This document shows positions 1 to 7,680 of a stretch of 64,000 nucleotides of DNA, in pieces. This DNA is from Agromyces luteolus (lineage in GTDB: Bacteria; Actinomycetota; Actinomycetes; Actinomycetales; Microbacteriaceae): NCBI RefSeq assembly GCF_009729855.1, contig NZ_WODA01000025.1:248001-312000 (forward strand), in the 5' to 3' direction. A program made the translations under genes and the position numbers. The notes under the pieces are model-generated. The model was not told the origin of the DNA, searched no databases, and was given only the letters and a program-made list of their open reading frames with translations. The stretch's first letter is position 1. Every line of letters begins with the position of its first letter.

Positions 1-50
1 ACGCCCACGCCGCAGCGCGTGAGTCCCGGGTCGATGCCGAGCACGCGCAC
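1..50 (-). CDS. ruvC: RuvC Holliday junction resolvase, N-terminal fragment (cut by window edge)
   Basis: Reading leftward from a GTG at 50, the first 16 codons give VRVLGIDPGLTRCGVG, the signature beginning of RuvC, including the first catalytic Asp in the GIDPG motif. RuvC is the nuclease that resolves Holliday junctions with RuvAB. The rest of the gene lies outside the window. It follows yebC by 10 bp on the same strand, the usual yebC-ruvC order in bacteria, so the two are probably co-transcribed. Confidence 0.85.
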   Translation of the reverse strand, partial: MRVLGIDPGLTRCGVG

Positions 51-60
51 GGCGATCGGC

Positions 61-819
61 CTAGTCCTCGTCCTCGAGCTCGGCCTGGACCTCGGCGGTC
101 AGGTCGAAGTTGCTGTAGACGTTCTGCACGTCGTCGCTGTCCTCCAGCGCGTCGATCAGGCGGAACACCTTGCGGGCCGTGTCGGCGTCGATCTCGACCT
201 TGAGGTTCGGCACGAACTCGATGTCGGCGGACTCGTAGTCGAGCCCGGCATCCTGCAGCGCCTTGCGCGTGTCCACCATCGACGACGGGTCGGTGATGAC
301 CTCGAAGCCCTGGGCGTGCGGCTCGATCTCCTCGGCGCCGGCCTCGAGCGCCGCCATCATGACGTCGTCCTCGGTCGTGCCCTCGCCGGTCACGACGATG
401 ACGCCCTTGCGCGTGAAGTTGTAGGCGACCGAGCCGGGGTCGGCCAGCGTGCCGCCGTTGCGGCTGAGCCCCGTGCGGACCTCGGCGGCCGCGCGGTTCT
501 TGTTGTCGGTGAGCACCTCGATCATGAGCGCGACGCCGTTCGGGCCGTACGCCTCGTAGGTGATGTTCTGGTACTCGACGGCCTCGCCGCCGATGCCGGC
601 CCCGCGCTTGATGGCGCGGTCGATGTTGTCGTTCGGCACCGACGTCTTCTTGGCCTTCTGCACCGCGTCGTACAGCGTCGGGTTGCCGCCCAGGTCGGGG
701 CCGCCGAGCTTGGCCGCGACCTCGATGTTCTTGATGAGCTTGGCGAACGACTTCGCACGGCGTGCGTCGATGACGGCCTTCTTGTGCTTGGTCGTCGCCC
801 ACTTGGAATGCCCGGACAT
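61..819 (-). CDS. yebC: YebC/PmpR family protein
   Basis: The 252-residue product begins [14 protein letters not shown], the invariant start of the YebC/PmpR (TACO1) family, and has the usual length. Family members are described as DNA-binding regulators and, more recently, as factors helping ribosomes through difficult proline-rich stretches; nothing here decides between these roles. The start at 819 is chosen because the family begins at this Met and a GGGAGAGG ribosome binding site precedes it; further upstream codons in the same frame are not family-like. It lies upstream of ruvC and downstream of pdxT on the same strand, with 81 bp between pdxT and yebC. Confidence 0.93.
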   Translation of the reverse strand: MSGHSKWATTKHKKAVIDARRAKSFAKLIKNIEVAAKLGGPDLGGNPTLYDAVQKAKKTSVPNDNIDRAIKRGAGIGGEAVEYQNITYEAYGPNGVALMIEVLTDNKNRAAAEVRTGLSRNGGTLADPGSVAYNFTRKGVIVVTGEGTTEDDVMMAALEAGAEEIEPHAQGFEVITDPSSMVDTRKALQDAGLDYESADIEFVPNLKVEIDADTARKVFRLIDALEDSDDVQNVYSNFDLTAEVQAELEDED

Positions 820-900
820 GCCTCTCCCGTCACGGTGATCAGTACCCCGACATTCTAGGCCAGCGCGCACGCCGGCCCCCGCGTCCACGCAGGTCGGGCG

Positions 901-1545
901 CTACGCCGCGGCGGTCACCGCCGCGCGGACCTTCGCCAGGAAGTACTCGTGGAACCGGTGGTCGCCCTGGATCTCGGGGTGGAAGCTCGTCCCGACGAGG
1001 TTCCCCTGCTCGACGGCCACCACGCGCCCGTCGGCGAGCGTGGCGAGGGGCGTCGCGCGCTCCCCCACCGCCTCGACCACCGGGCCGCGGATGAAGACGG
1101 CGTGCACCGGCCGCTCGCCGAGCGCCGGCACGTCGAGGTCGGTCTCGAACGACTGGTTCTGCGAGCCGAAGGCGTTCCGCCGGACGACCACGTCGAGCCC
1201 GCCGAGGTTCCGCTGCCCCTCGATCGTGTCGAGCAGCGTGTCGGCGATCATGATGAGGCCGGCGCACGTGCCGTAGACCGGGAGGCCCTCCGCGATCCGG
1301 CGCTTGAGCGGCTCGGCGACTCCGAACGCGCGCGACAGCTTGTCCATGACGGTCGACTCGCCGCCGGGGATCACGAGCCCGTCGATGCCCTCGACGTCCT
1401 CGGGCCGGCGGACGAGCACGACGCGCGCGCCGAGCTCGCCCAGCACGCGCGCGTGCTCGCGGAAGTCGCCCTGGAGGGCGAGGACGCCGACGGTCGGCCC
1501 CGCGGCATCCGTCGCCCCCAGGGACTCGTCGCGGAGACTCACCAT
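901..1545 (-). CDS. pdxT: Pyridoxal 5'-phosphate synthase glutaminase subunit PdxT
   Basis: This is a class I-type glutamine amidotransferase of 214 residues that hydrolyses glutamine and channels ammonia to PdxS in the PLP synthase complex. Visible are the oxyanion region PGGEST (residues 60-65), the nucleophile Cys94 in GTCAG, and the His189/Glu191 pair in SFHPE, so the catalytic triad is complete. The ATG at 1545 overlaps the end of pdxS by 7 bp, indicating translational coupling and an expected 1:1 subunit output. A few N-terminal residues (about 17) precede the conserved GVLALQGDF strand, which is slightly long but ordinary. Confidence 0.95.
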   Translation of the reverse strand: MVSLRDESLGATDAAGPTVGVLALQGDFREHARVLGELGARVVLVRRPEDVEGIDGLVIPGGESTVMDKLSRAFGVAEPLKRRIAEGLPVYGTCAGLIMIADTLLDTIEGQRNLGGLDVVVRRNAFGSQNQSFETDLDVPALGERPVHAVFIRGPVVEAVGERATPLATLADGRVVAVEQGNLVGTSFHPEIQGDHRFHEYFLAKVRAAVTAAA

Positions 1546-2429
1546 CCGCGCTCGGCGAGCCGGTGCGGTGCGGGCAGGTCGCCGACGTTGATGCCGACCA
1601 TGGCCTCGCCGAGGCCGCGCGACACCTCGGCGACCACCTTGGGGTCGTCGTAGAAGGTCGTGGCCTTGACGATCGCGGCGGCGCGCTGCTCGGGGTTGCC
1701 CGACTTGAAGATGCCGGAGCCCACGAAGACGCCGTCGGCGCCGAGCTGCATCATCATCGCGGCATCGGCCGGCGTCGCGACGCCGCCCGCGGTGAAGAGG
1801 ACGACGGGGAGCTTGCCGGTCTCGGCGACCTCGAGGACGAGCTCGTACGGCGCCTGCAGCTCCTTCGCGGCGACGTAGAGCTCGTCGCGCGTCATCGACT
1901 TCAGCTGGTTGATCTCGGAGGTGATCTTGCGGATGTGCTTGGTCGCCTCGGAGACGTCGCCCGTGCCGGCCTCGCCCTTCGAGCGGATCATCGCCGCGCC
2001 CTCGTTGATGCGGCGCAGGGCCTCGCCGAGGTTGGTGGCACCGCAGACGAAGGGGGTGGTGAAGCCCCACTTGTCGATGTGGTTGACGTAGTCGGCGGGC
2101 GAGAGCACCTCGGACTCGTCGATGTAGTCGACGTCGAGCGCCTGGAGCACCTGCGCCTCGACGAAGTGGCCGATGCGGGCCTTGGCCATGACCGGGATGG
2201 AGACCTCGGCGATGATCGCCTCGATGAGGTCGGGGTCGCTCATGCGGGCGACGCCGCCCTGGGCGCGGATGTCGGCGGGGACGCGCTCGAGGGCCATGAC
2301 GGCGACCGCACCGGCGTCCTCGGCGATGCGCGCCTGCTCGGGCGTGACGACGTCCATGATGACGCCGCCCTTCAGCATCTCGGCGAGGCCGCGCTTCACG
2401 CGGCTCGAGCCGGTCTCGGACGTGCTCAT
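1539..2429 (-). CDS. pdxS: Pyridoxal 5'-phosphate synthase lyase subunit PdxS
   Basis: The 296-residue product is PdxS, which makes PLP from ribose 5-phosphate, glyceraldehyde 3-phosphate and ammonia supplied by PdxT. The N-terminal [17 protein letters not shown] block, Lys83 in the VMAKARIGH motif (the Schiff-base lysine of the family) and the phosphate-binding FVGSGIF region are intact. The start at 2429 has GAAGGGA upstream; an earlier in-frame Met would add ten arginine-rich residues not typical of the family. It is divergently transcribed from a MocR-type regulator that probably controls it. Confidence 0.96.
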   Translation of the reverse strand: MSTSETGSSRVKRGLAEMLKGGVIMDVVTPEQARIAEDAGAVAVMALERVPADIRAQGGVARMSDPDLIEAIIAEVSIPVMAKARIGHFVEAQVLQALDVDYIDESEVLSPADYVNHIDKWGFTTPFVCGATNLGEALRRINEGAAMIRSKGEAGTGDVSEATKHIRKITSEINQLKSMTRDELYVAAKELQAPYELVLEVAETGKLPVVLFTAGGVATPADAAMMMQLGADGVFVGSGIFKSGNPEQRAAAIVKATTFYDDPKVVAEVSRGLGEAMVGINVGDLPAPHRLAERGW

Positions 2430-2483
2430 GGGTGGTTCCCTTCGACGGATGGCGCGCACTCGCGCAACTTCGCGGACAAGACG

Positions 2484-2512
2484 TTGGCTTGGCCTAGGCC
2501 AAAAGATAGCAT
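2484..2512 (+). promoter_or_regulatory. Candidate promoter of the MocR-type regulator gene
   Basis: A -35 element TTGGCT (2484-2489) and a -10 element TAGCAT (2507-2512) are separated by exactly 17 bp, with a predicted start point near 2519, 20 bp ahead of the coding region. The spacer contains a perfect palindrome, see next entry. Confidence 0.55.
2489..2502. promoter_or_regulatory. Perfect 14-bp palindrome, candidate operator between pdxS and its regulator
   Basis: TTGGCCTAGGCCAA reads the same on both strands and sits between the -35 and -10 elements of the regulator promoter, in the 107-bp divergent region ahead of pdxST. This is where autorepression of the regulator and control of pdxST would be expected. 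Binding by the neighbouring MocR protein is inference. Confidence 0.5.
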
Positions 2513-2539
2513 GGGCCGAGTCCTCCCTTCGGAACAGTG

Positions 2540-3892
2540 ATGGATCGTGACATGACCCTCGAGATCACCGGTCGTTCGGCCGCCGACATCGCCGCGAGCG
2601 TCCGCGCGCTCATCGAGCGCGGCATCCTGCTCCCCGGCGATCCGCTGCCGCCGGTGCGGGGCCTCGCCGACGACCTCGGCGTCAACCGCAACACGGCCGT
2701 CGCCGCCTACCGGCAGCTCACCACGGCCGGCATGGTCGTCACCCGCGGCCGCGGCGGCACGCGCGTCGCCGACCGGTCGCCCGTCGCGCAGGAGGGCTTC
2801 GCGGCCGACAGCGTGCTCCGCGACGTCGCGACCGGCAACCCCGACCCCGACCTCATCCCGGACCCGTCCCGTGCCCTCGCGGGCATGGCGGGCCGGCCGG
2901 TGCTCTACGGCGAACCCGTCATCGACCCCGACCTCGAACGCTGGGCGCACGAGTGGGTGGGCGCCGACCTCGCACCCTCCGACGTGCGGCTCACGATCAC
3001 GAGCGGCGCGGCCGACGCGGTCGAGCGCCTCCTCGCGCAGGCGCTCGTGCGCGACGACGCGGTCGCGCTCGAGGATCCGTGCTTCCTCACGAGCATCCAC
3101 ACGGTACGCGTGGGCGGCTACCGCCCCGTGCCGGTCCCGGTCGACGACGAGGGGATGACCGTCGACGGGTTGCGCTCGGCGCTCGAGCAGGGCGTGCGCG
3201 CCGTGGTCTGCACGCCGCGCGCGCAGAACCCGACCGGGGCGAGCCTCTCCGATCGCCGCGCCGCCGACCTGCGCGAGGTGCTCGCCGACCACCCGTACGT
3301 CCTCGTCATCGAGGACGACCACTTCTCGATGCTCTCCCGGAGCCCGTACCGCTCCCTCATCGGCCCCGACCACCGCCGCTGGGCGCTCGTGCGCTCGGTG
3401 TCGAAGTTCCTCGGGCCCGACATGTGCCTCGCGGTCACCGCGTCCGACCCCGAGACGGCCGATCGGCTCGCGATGCGGCTCACCCCTGGCACGACCTGGG
3501 TGAGCCACCTCCTCCAGCGCCTCGCGCTCGCGCTGGTGACCGACCCCGGCGTCGTCTCGGGCATCGAGGCAGCGGGATCGCACTACGCCGAACGGAACGC
3601 CGCGTTCGCTTCACGCCTCACCGCGCTCGGCGTGCCCGCGACGGCCGGCGACGGGCTGAACCTCTGGGTCGCCCTGCCGGTGCCCGCCCGCGACGTCTCC
3701 GAGCAGCTCATGCGCCGCGGCTGGCTCGTGCGAGCCGGCGACGAGTTCGTGCTGTCGGAGGCCCCGGCCGCGCGCCGCCTGCGCCTGACGGTGCACGACC
3801 TCGCCGATGCCGACGCCGAGCGGCTCGCCGCCGATATCGCGGCCGCCGTCCGCGCCGCGGGCGGACGGCTCACTCCGCCCGGGATGGAATGA
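2540..3892 (+). CDS. MocR-family transcriptional regulator of vitamin B6 genes (PdxR/PtsJ-like)
   Basis: The protein is a fusion of an N-terminal GntR winged helix (about residues 5-75, with the [15 protein letters not shown] recognition segment) to a class I aminotransferase domain. The PLP lysine is present in SVSKFLGP, together with PTG and the DDHFS segment. Such MocR proteins sense PLP; Corynebacterium PdxR activates pdxST and E. coli PtsJ sits beside a pyridoxal kinase. Here the gene lies between divergent pdxST and downstream pdxY, fitting both patterns. GTG 2537, ATG 2540 and ATG 2552 are all possible starts; 2540 has GGA six bases upstream, whereas the domain alignment would also accept 2552. 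The next gene starts 7 bp after the stop. Confidence 0.85.
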   Translation: MDRDMTLEITGRSAADIAASVRALIERGILLPGDPLPPVRGLADDLGVNRNTAVAAYRQLTTAGMVVTRGRGGTRVADRSPVAQEGFAADSVLRDVATGNPDPDLIPDPSRALAGMAGRPVLYGEPVIDPDLERWAHEWVGADLAPSDVRLTITSGAADAVERLLAQALVRDDAVALEDPCFLTSIHTVRVGGYRPVPVPVDDEGMTVDGLRSALEQGVRAVVCTPRAQNPTGASLSDRRAADLREVLADHPYVLVIEDDHFSMLSRSPYRSLIGPDHRRWALVRSVSKFLGPDMCLAVTASDPETADRLAMRLTPGTTWVSHLLQRLALALVTDPGVVSGIEAAGSHYAERNAAFASRLTALGVPATAGDGLNLWVALPVPARDVSEQLMRRGWLVRAGDEFVLSEAPAARRLRLTVHDLADADAERLAADIAAAVRAAGGRLTPPGME

Positions 3893-3899
3893 TCGAGGG

Positions 3900-4751
3900 G
3901 TGAAGGTCCTCTCGATCCAGTCCGCCGTCGCCTACGGCCACGTCGGCAACTCCGCGGCCGTGTTCCCGCTCCAGCGCATCGGGGTCGAGGTCATGCCCGT
4001 CTACACCGTCAACTTCTCGAACCACACCGGCTACGGCGCTTGGCGCGGTCCGCTGATCGCACCGACCGACGTCGCCGACGTCATCTCCGGCATCGAGGAC
4101 CGCGGGGCCTTCCCGAAGGTCGACGTGATCCTCTCGGGCTACCAGGGCTCCGAGGGCATCGCCGACGTCATCCTCGACGCCGTCGCGCGGATCAAGACCG
4201 CGAACCCCGACGCGATCTACTCGTGCGACCCGGTCATGGGCAATGCGAAGAGCGGATGCTTCGTGGCGCCGACGATCCCGGTGCTGCTCCGCGACCGCGT
4301 GGTGCCGGCCGCCGACCTCATCACCCCGAACCAGTTCGAACTGGGCTACCTCACCGGGACCGAGCCCGACTCGCTCGAGTCGACGCTCGAGTCGGTCGAC
4401 CTCGCGCGGGGCATGGGTCCTCGGACCGTGCTCGTGACGAGCGTCGAGCGCCCCGACCGCGCGGACGGCACGATCGAGATGCTCGCGGTCGACGACGACG
4501 GTGCGTGGATCGTGGAGACGCCGCGCCTCCCGATGAAGGCGAACGGCTCGGGGGATGTCACGGCCGCCCTCTTCACGGCGCACTACCGCCGCACGGGCGA
4601 CGCATCCGGCGCGCTCGCACGCACCGCGTCGAGCGTCTTCGACCTGCTGGCCACCACCCACGAGTCGGGTGAGCGCGAGCTGCGGCTCGTCGAGTCCCAG
4701 GAGGCGTACGCGAACCCGCGCATGCAGTTCGAGGTCCGCCGGGTCCGCTGA
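3900..4751 (+). CDS. pdxY: Pyridoxal kinase PdxY
   Basis: The 283-residue product belongs to the PdxK/PdxY ribokinase-like family, which phosphorylates pyridoxal in the B6 salvage route. The start VKVLSIQSAVAYGHVGNSAA is family-typical, followed by the NFSNHTGYG lid region, CDPVMG, TPNQFE and the catalytic anion-hole motif ANGSGDVTAAL (the Asp is the base). The GTG at 3900 matches the family N-terminus; the frame is open further upstream but runs through the preceding gene. With a 7-bp gap it is probably co-transcribed with the MocR gene, putting salvage and de novo synthesis under one regulator. Confidence 0.93.
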   Translation: MKVLSIQSAVAYGHVGNSAAVFPLQRIGVEVMPVYTVNFSNHTGYGAWRGPLIAPTDVADVISGIEDRGAFPKVDVILSGYQGSEGIADVILDAVARIKTANPDAIYSCDPVMGNAKSGCFVAPTIPVLLRDRVVPAADLITPNQFELGYLTGTEPDSLESTLESVDLARGMGPRTVLVTSVERPDRADGTIEMLAVDDDGAWIVETPRLPMKANGSGDVTAALFTAHYRRTGDASGALARTASSVFDLLATTHESGERELRLVESQEAYANPRMQFEVRRVR

Positions 4752-4759
4752 CGCACACG

Positions 4760-4845
4760 CTCGGTGGTCGAGTAGGCGCGCAGCGCCGTATCGAGACCGG
4801 TCGCGAGGTCTCGATACGCGGCTGCGCCGCTACTCGACCACCGAG
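4760..4845. repeat. Long inverted repeat between convergent genes, REP-like, probable bidirectional terminator
   Basis: Left arm 4760-4798 and right arm 4807-4845 are each 39 nt and match in 35 of 39 positions as inverted copies, separated by 8 nt. The arms start CTCGGTGGTCGAGTAG and end GGTCTCGATAC-type. Mismatches are symmetric (two on each side of an inner core), giving two small internal loops. It lies exactly between the stops of convergent pdxY and the HIT gene. Repeats with this GGTCGAGTAG/GGTCTCGATAC wording are, to my knowledge, common in intergenic regions of Microbacteriaceae genomes. Confidence 0.85.
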
Positions 4846-4855
4846 AGGACGCCGC

Positions 4856-5419
4856 TCAGCGCGGCCATGCCTCCGCGATCTCCTCCCGCACCTCGCCGAG
4901 GAGGCGCGGGAGCGCCTTCGTGCCCGCGATGATCGGGAAGAAGTTCGCGTCGAGCGCCCATCGCGGCACGATGTGCTGGTGCAGGTGCTCGGCGATGCCG
5001 GCGCCGGCGATGCGGCCCTGGTTCATGCCGATGTTGAATCCGTCGCAGCGCGAGACCTGCTTCACCGTCCGCATCGCGACCTGCGTGAGCTCCCCGATCT
5101 CGGCGACCTCGTCGGGGGTCGCCTCGTCGTAGGTGGCGATGTGCCGGTACGGGCAGACGAGCAGGTGGCCGCTGTTGTAGGGGTACAGGTTCAGCAGCAC
5201 GTAGGCGTGCTCGCCGCGCGCGACGATGAGCGACTGCTCGTCGCTGAGCTGCGGCGCGCGGCAGAACGGGCAGGCGTGCTCGTCGGGCTGCTGCCCGTGC
5301 TGGATGTAGACGAGGCGGTGCGGGGTCCAGAGCCGCTGGAACGCGTCGGGCACGCCGGCGAGGTCGGCCGCGGCATCCGTCGGAACGCCGTCGAACTCGT
5401 CGCCCTGGTACGAGGTCAT
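4856..5419 (-). CDS. HIT domain protein, probable Ap4A phosphorylase
   Basis: The 187-residue protein carries the histidine triad HLHQHIV near residue 145 and an N-terminal CPFC metal-ligand pair. Size and synteny match the mycobacterial Rv2613c type of diadenosine tetraphosphate phosphorylase, which is encoded directly after thrS. Ap4A is a by-product of aminoacyl-tRNA synthetases, so co-production with ThrRS makes sense. The ATG at 5419 overlaps the thrS stop by 4 bp (ATGA), so the two are translationally coupled. Substrate assignment rests on synteny and family, not on a unique motif. Confidence 0.85.
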   Translation of the reverse strand: MTSYQGDEFDGVPTDAAADLAGVPDAFQRLWTPHRLVYIQHGQQPDEHACPFCRAPQLSDEQSLIVARGEHAYVLLNLYPYNSGHLLVCPYRHIATYDEATPDEVAEIGELTQVAMRTVKQVSRCDGFNIGMNQGRIAGAGIAEHLHQHIVPRWALDANFFPIIAGTKALPRLLGEVREEIAEAWPR

Positions 5420-7371
5420 GCGAACAGGTCGTCCCGGGTGGTCACCTGGCGGCGATCCGCGATCGCCTCGCGGATGCGAAGCTCGGCCTCGGCGATCGGC
5501 ACGCCGTTCTCCTGCGTGCCGTCCCGGAAGCGGAAGCTCACGGTCTCGGCCGTGCGGTCGTTCTCGCCCGCGATGAGCTGGATCGGCACCTTCTGCGTCG
5601 TGTGGGTGCGGATCTTCTTCTGCATGCGGTCGTCGCTCGTGTCGAGCTCGGTGCGCACGCCCGAGCCCGCGAGCTGCGTGAGGATGCCGCCGAGGTACGG
5701 CGCGTACTCGTCGGCGACGGGGATGCCGACGACCTGCACCGGCGAGAGCCAGAGCGGGAACGCGCCCGCGTAGTGCTCGGTGAGCACGCCGAAGAAGCGC
5801 TCGATGGATCCGAACTTCGCGGAGTGGATCATGACGGGCTGCTGGTGGGTGCCGTCGGCCGCGGTGTACTCGAGGCCGAAGCCCTCGGGCTGGTTGAAGT
5901 CGTACTGGATCGTCGACATCTGCCAGGTGCGGCCGATCGCGTCGCGCGCCTGGACCGAGATCTTCGGGCCGTAGAACGCGGCGCCGCCCGGGTCCATCAC
6001 GAGCTCGAGCCCGGACTCCTCGGCGACCTCTCGCAGCACGTCGGTCGCGACCTCCCACTGCTCGTCGCTGCCCTTGAACTTCTCGGAGTCGGCATCGCGC
6101 GTCGAGAGCTCGAGGTAGTAGTCGTCGAGGCCGAAGTCGCGCAGGAGGCCGAGCACGAAGTCGAGCAGGTGCTTGATCTCGCCGGGCGCCTGCTCGGGCG
6201 TGACGTAGCTGTGCGAGTCGTCCTGCGTGAGGCCGCGCACGCGCGTGAGGCCCTGCACGACGCCCGACTTCTCGTAGCGGTACACGGTGCCGAACTCGAA
6301 GAACCGCAGCGGGAGCTCGCGGTACGACCGCCCGCGCGAGCGGAAGATCAGGTTCTGCATCGGGCAGTTCATCGCCTTGAGGTAGTACTCGCTGTTCTCG
6401 AGCTCCATCGGCGGGAACATCGTGTCCTTGTAGTACGGCAGGTGCCCGGACAGCTCGAAGACATGCGCCTTCGTGATGTGCGGCGTCGAGACGTACTGGA
6501 AGCCCTCCTCGATGTGGCGCCGGCGGACGTAGTCCTCCATCTCGCGCTTGATCACGCCGCCCTTGGGGTGGAACACGGGCAGGCCCGAGCCGATCTCGTC
6601 GGGGAAGCTGAACAGGTCGAGCTCGACGCCGAGCTTGCGGTGGTCGCGGCGGGCGGCCTCCTCGAGCCGGTGCTGGTAGGCGCGGAGCTCGTCCTTGGTC
6701 GGCCACGCGGTGCCGTAGATCCGCTGCAGCTGCGGGTTCTTCTCGGACCCGCGCCAGTAGGCGGCCGCGACCCGCATGAGGGCCCAGCCGTTCCCGATCA
6801 TGCGCGTGCTCGGCAGGTGCGGGCCGCGGCAGAGGTCCTTCCAGGCGACCTCGCCGGTCTTCGGGTCGACGTTGTCGTAGATGGTGAGCTCGGCGCCGCC
6901 GACCTCGACCGACTCGTTGTCGTCCTGGCCGCCCTCGCCGCCGGTCGGGTGGCCCTTCAGCCCGATGAGCTCGAGCTTGTACGGCTCGGCCCCGAGCTCG
7001 GCGCGGGCCTCGTCGTCGGTGACGACGCGGCGCACGAAACGCTGGCCCGAGCGGATGATCCGCGCCATCTCCTTGTCGAGCACCTTCAGGTCTTCGGGCG
7101 TGAAGGGCTCGGCGACGTCGAAGTCGTAGTAGAAGCCGTCGGTGACGGGCGGGCCGATCCCGAGCTTCGCGTCGGGGTTGACCTTCTGCACGGCCTGGGC
7201 GAGGACGTGGGCCGTCGAGTGGCGGAGGATCGCGAGCCCGTCGGGCGAGTCGATCGTGACCGGCTCGACGACGTCGGTGTCGGTCACCGTCGTCGCGAGG
7301 TCCTTCAGCTCGCCGTTGACGCGCATCGCGACAACGGAACGATCGGTGAAGAGCTCGAAGCCGTCGGCCAA
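5416..7371 (-). CDS. thrS: Threonyl-tRNA synthetase
   Basis: Full-length (651 residues) class II synthetase with N-terminal TGS domain, the HSTAH editing-domain motif, and the catalytic core. Zinc ligands are visible as the Cys in AMNCPMQN, the His in DDSHSY and the His in [13 protein letters not shown]. The C-terminal anticodon domain ends near residue 640. The start is a TTG at 7371 with GGGGAG nine bases upstream; the conserved internal ATG at 7323 would delete the start of the TGS domain. No T-box leader was found upstream. Confidence 0.95.
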   Translation of the reverse strand: MADGFELFTDRSVVAMRVNGELKDLATTVTDTDVVEPVTIDSPDGLAILRHSTAHVLAQAVQKVNPDAKLGIGPPVTDGFYYDFDVAEPFTPEDLKVLDKEMARIIRSGQRFVRRVVTDDEARAELGAEPYKLELIGLKGHPTGGEGGQDDNESVEVGGAELTIYDNVDPKTGEVAWKDLCRGPHLPSTRMIGNGWALMRVAAAYWRGSEKNPQLQRIYGTAWPTKDELRAYQHRLEEAARRDHRKLGVELDLFSFPDEIGSGLPVFHPKGGVIKREMEDYVRRRHIEEGFQYVSTPHITKAHVFELSGHLPYYKDTMFPPMELENSEYYLKAMNCPMQNLIFRSRGRSYRELPLRFFEFGTVYRYEKSGVVQGLTRVRGLTQDDSHSYVTPEQAPGEIKHLLDFVLGLLRDFGLDDYYLELSTRDADSEKFKGSDEQWEVATDVLREVAEESGLELVMDPGGAAFYGPKISVQARDAIGRTWQMSTIQYDFNQPEGFGLEYTAADGTHQQPVMIHSAKFGSIERFFGVLTEHYAGAFPLWLSPVQVVGIPVADEYAPYLGGILTQLAGSGVRTELDTSDDRMQKKIRTHTTQKVPIQLIAGENDRTAETVSFRFRDGTQENGVPIAEAELRIREAIADRRQVTTRDDLFA

Positions 7372-7515
7372 GTGGATCCACTCCCCTGCAGTGTGAGACG
7401 CAACCCCTCAACTGTAGTCGCGAGCGACGGCCGCGGCGCGCGCAGGCGGCGTCGCCCGACCGCCGGCCCCGGTTTGCGCTCGACCACGCAAGCAGAGGTG
7501 CCATCCCGTCGTCGT

Positions 7516-7533
7516 TTGCGCGACCTTGCGCGA
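7516..7533. repeat. Phased direct repeat TTGCGCGA x2
   Basis: Copies at 7516-7523 and 7526-7533 have identical sequence and a 10-bp period, as expected for side-by-side binding of a regulator on one face of the helix. Which of the two divergent genes they serve is unknown. Confidence 0.55.
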
Positions 7534-7579
7534 AGTATCGCAAGAACTCGACATTTGCCAGACATTTCCTCGCACCACC

Positions 7580-7609
7580 TTGTGCGGATCTCGCGCGCCG
7601 CCATAGCCT
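7580..7609 (+). promoter_or_regulatory. Candidate promoter of the GH87-like gene
   Basis: TTGTGC (7580-7585) and TAGCCT (7604-7609) are spaced by 18 bp, giving a leader of about 65 nt before the ATG at 7681. Confidence 0.45.
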
Positions 7610-7680
7610 CGCCTCACTCGAGGGCACCGCGACGCCCGCAGTGCCCGCAGGCGTGCACAACGAGAGGAAACGAGTCGACG

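Larger units (their letters stand above)
7372..7680. other. 309-bp intergenic region between divergent thrS and the GH87-like gene
   Basis: It holds the promoters of both genes. Two 8-bp direct copies of TTGCGCGA start at 7516 and 7526, exactly one helical turn apart, with a degenerate third copy TTGCGCTCGA at 7473. The second copy can also pair with CGCAA at 7539-7543. On the minus strand GATACT (7539-7534) is a possible thrS -10. I see no reading frame with coding character here. Confidence 0.5.

Noticed and set aside
4760-4845. Remnant of an insertion sequence
   Set aside because: No transposase fragment or target duplication; the structure is a simple hairpin with an 8-nt loop.
7372-7610. 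T-box or other tRNA-sensing leader for thrS
   Set aside because: No T-box sequence, specifier hairpin or U-tailed antiterminator could be found on the minus strand; the phased repeats there do not fit a T-box.
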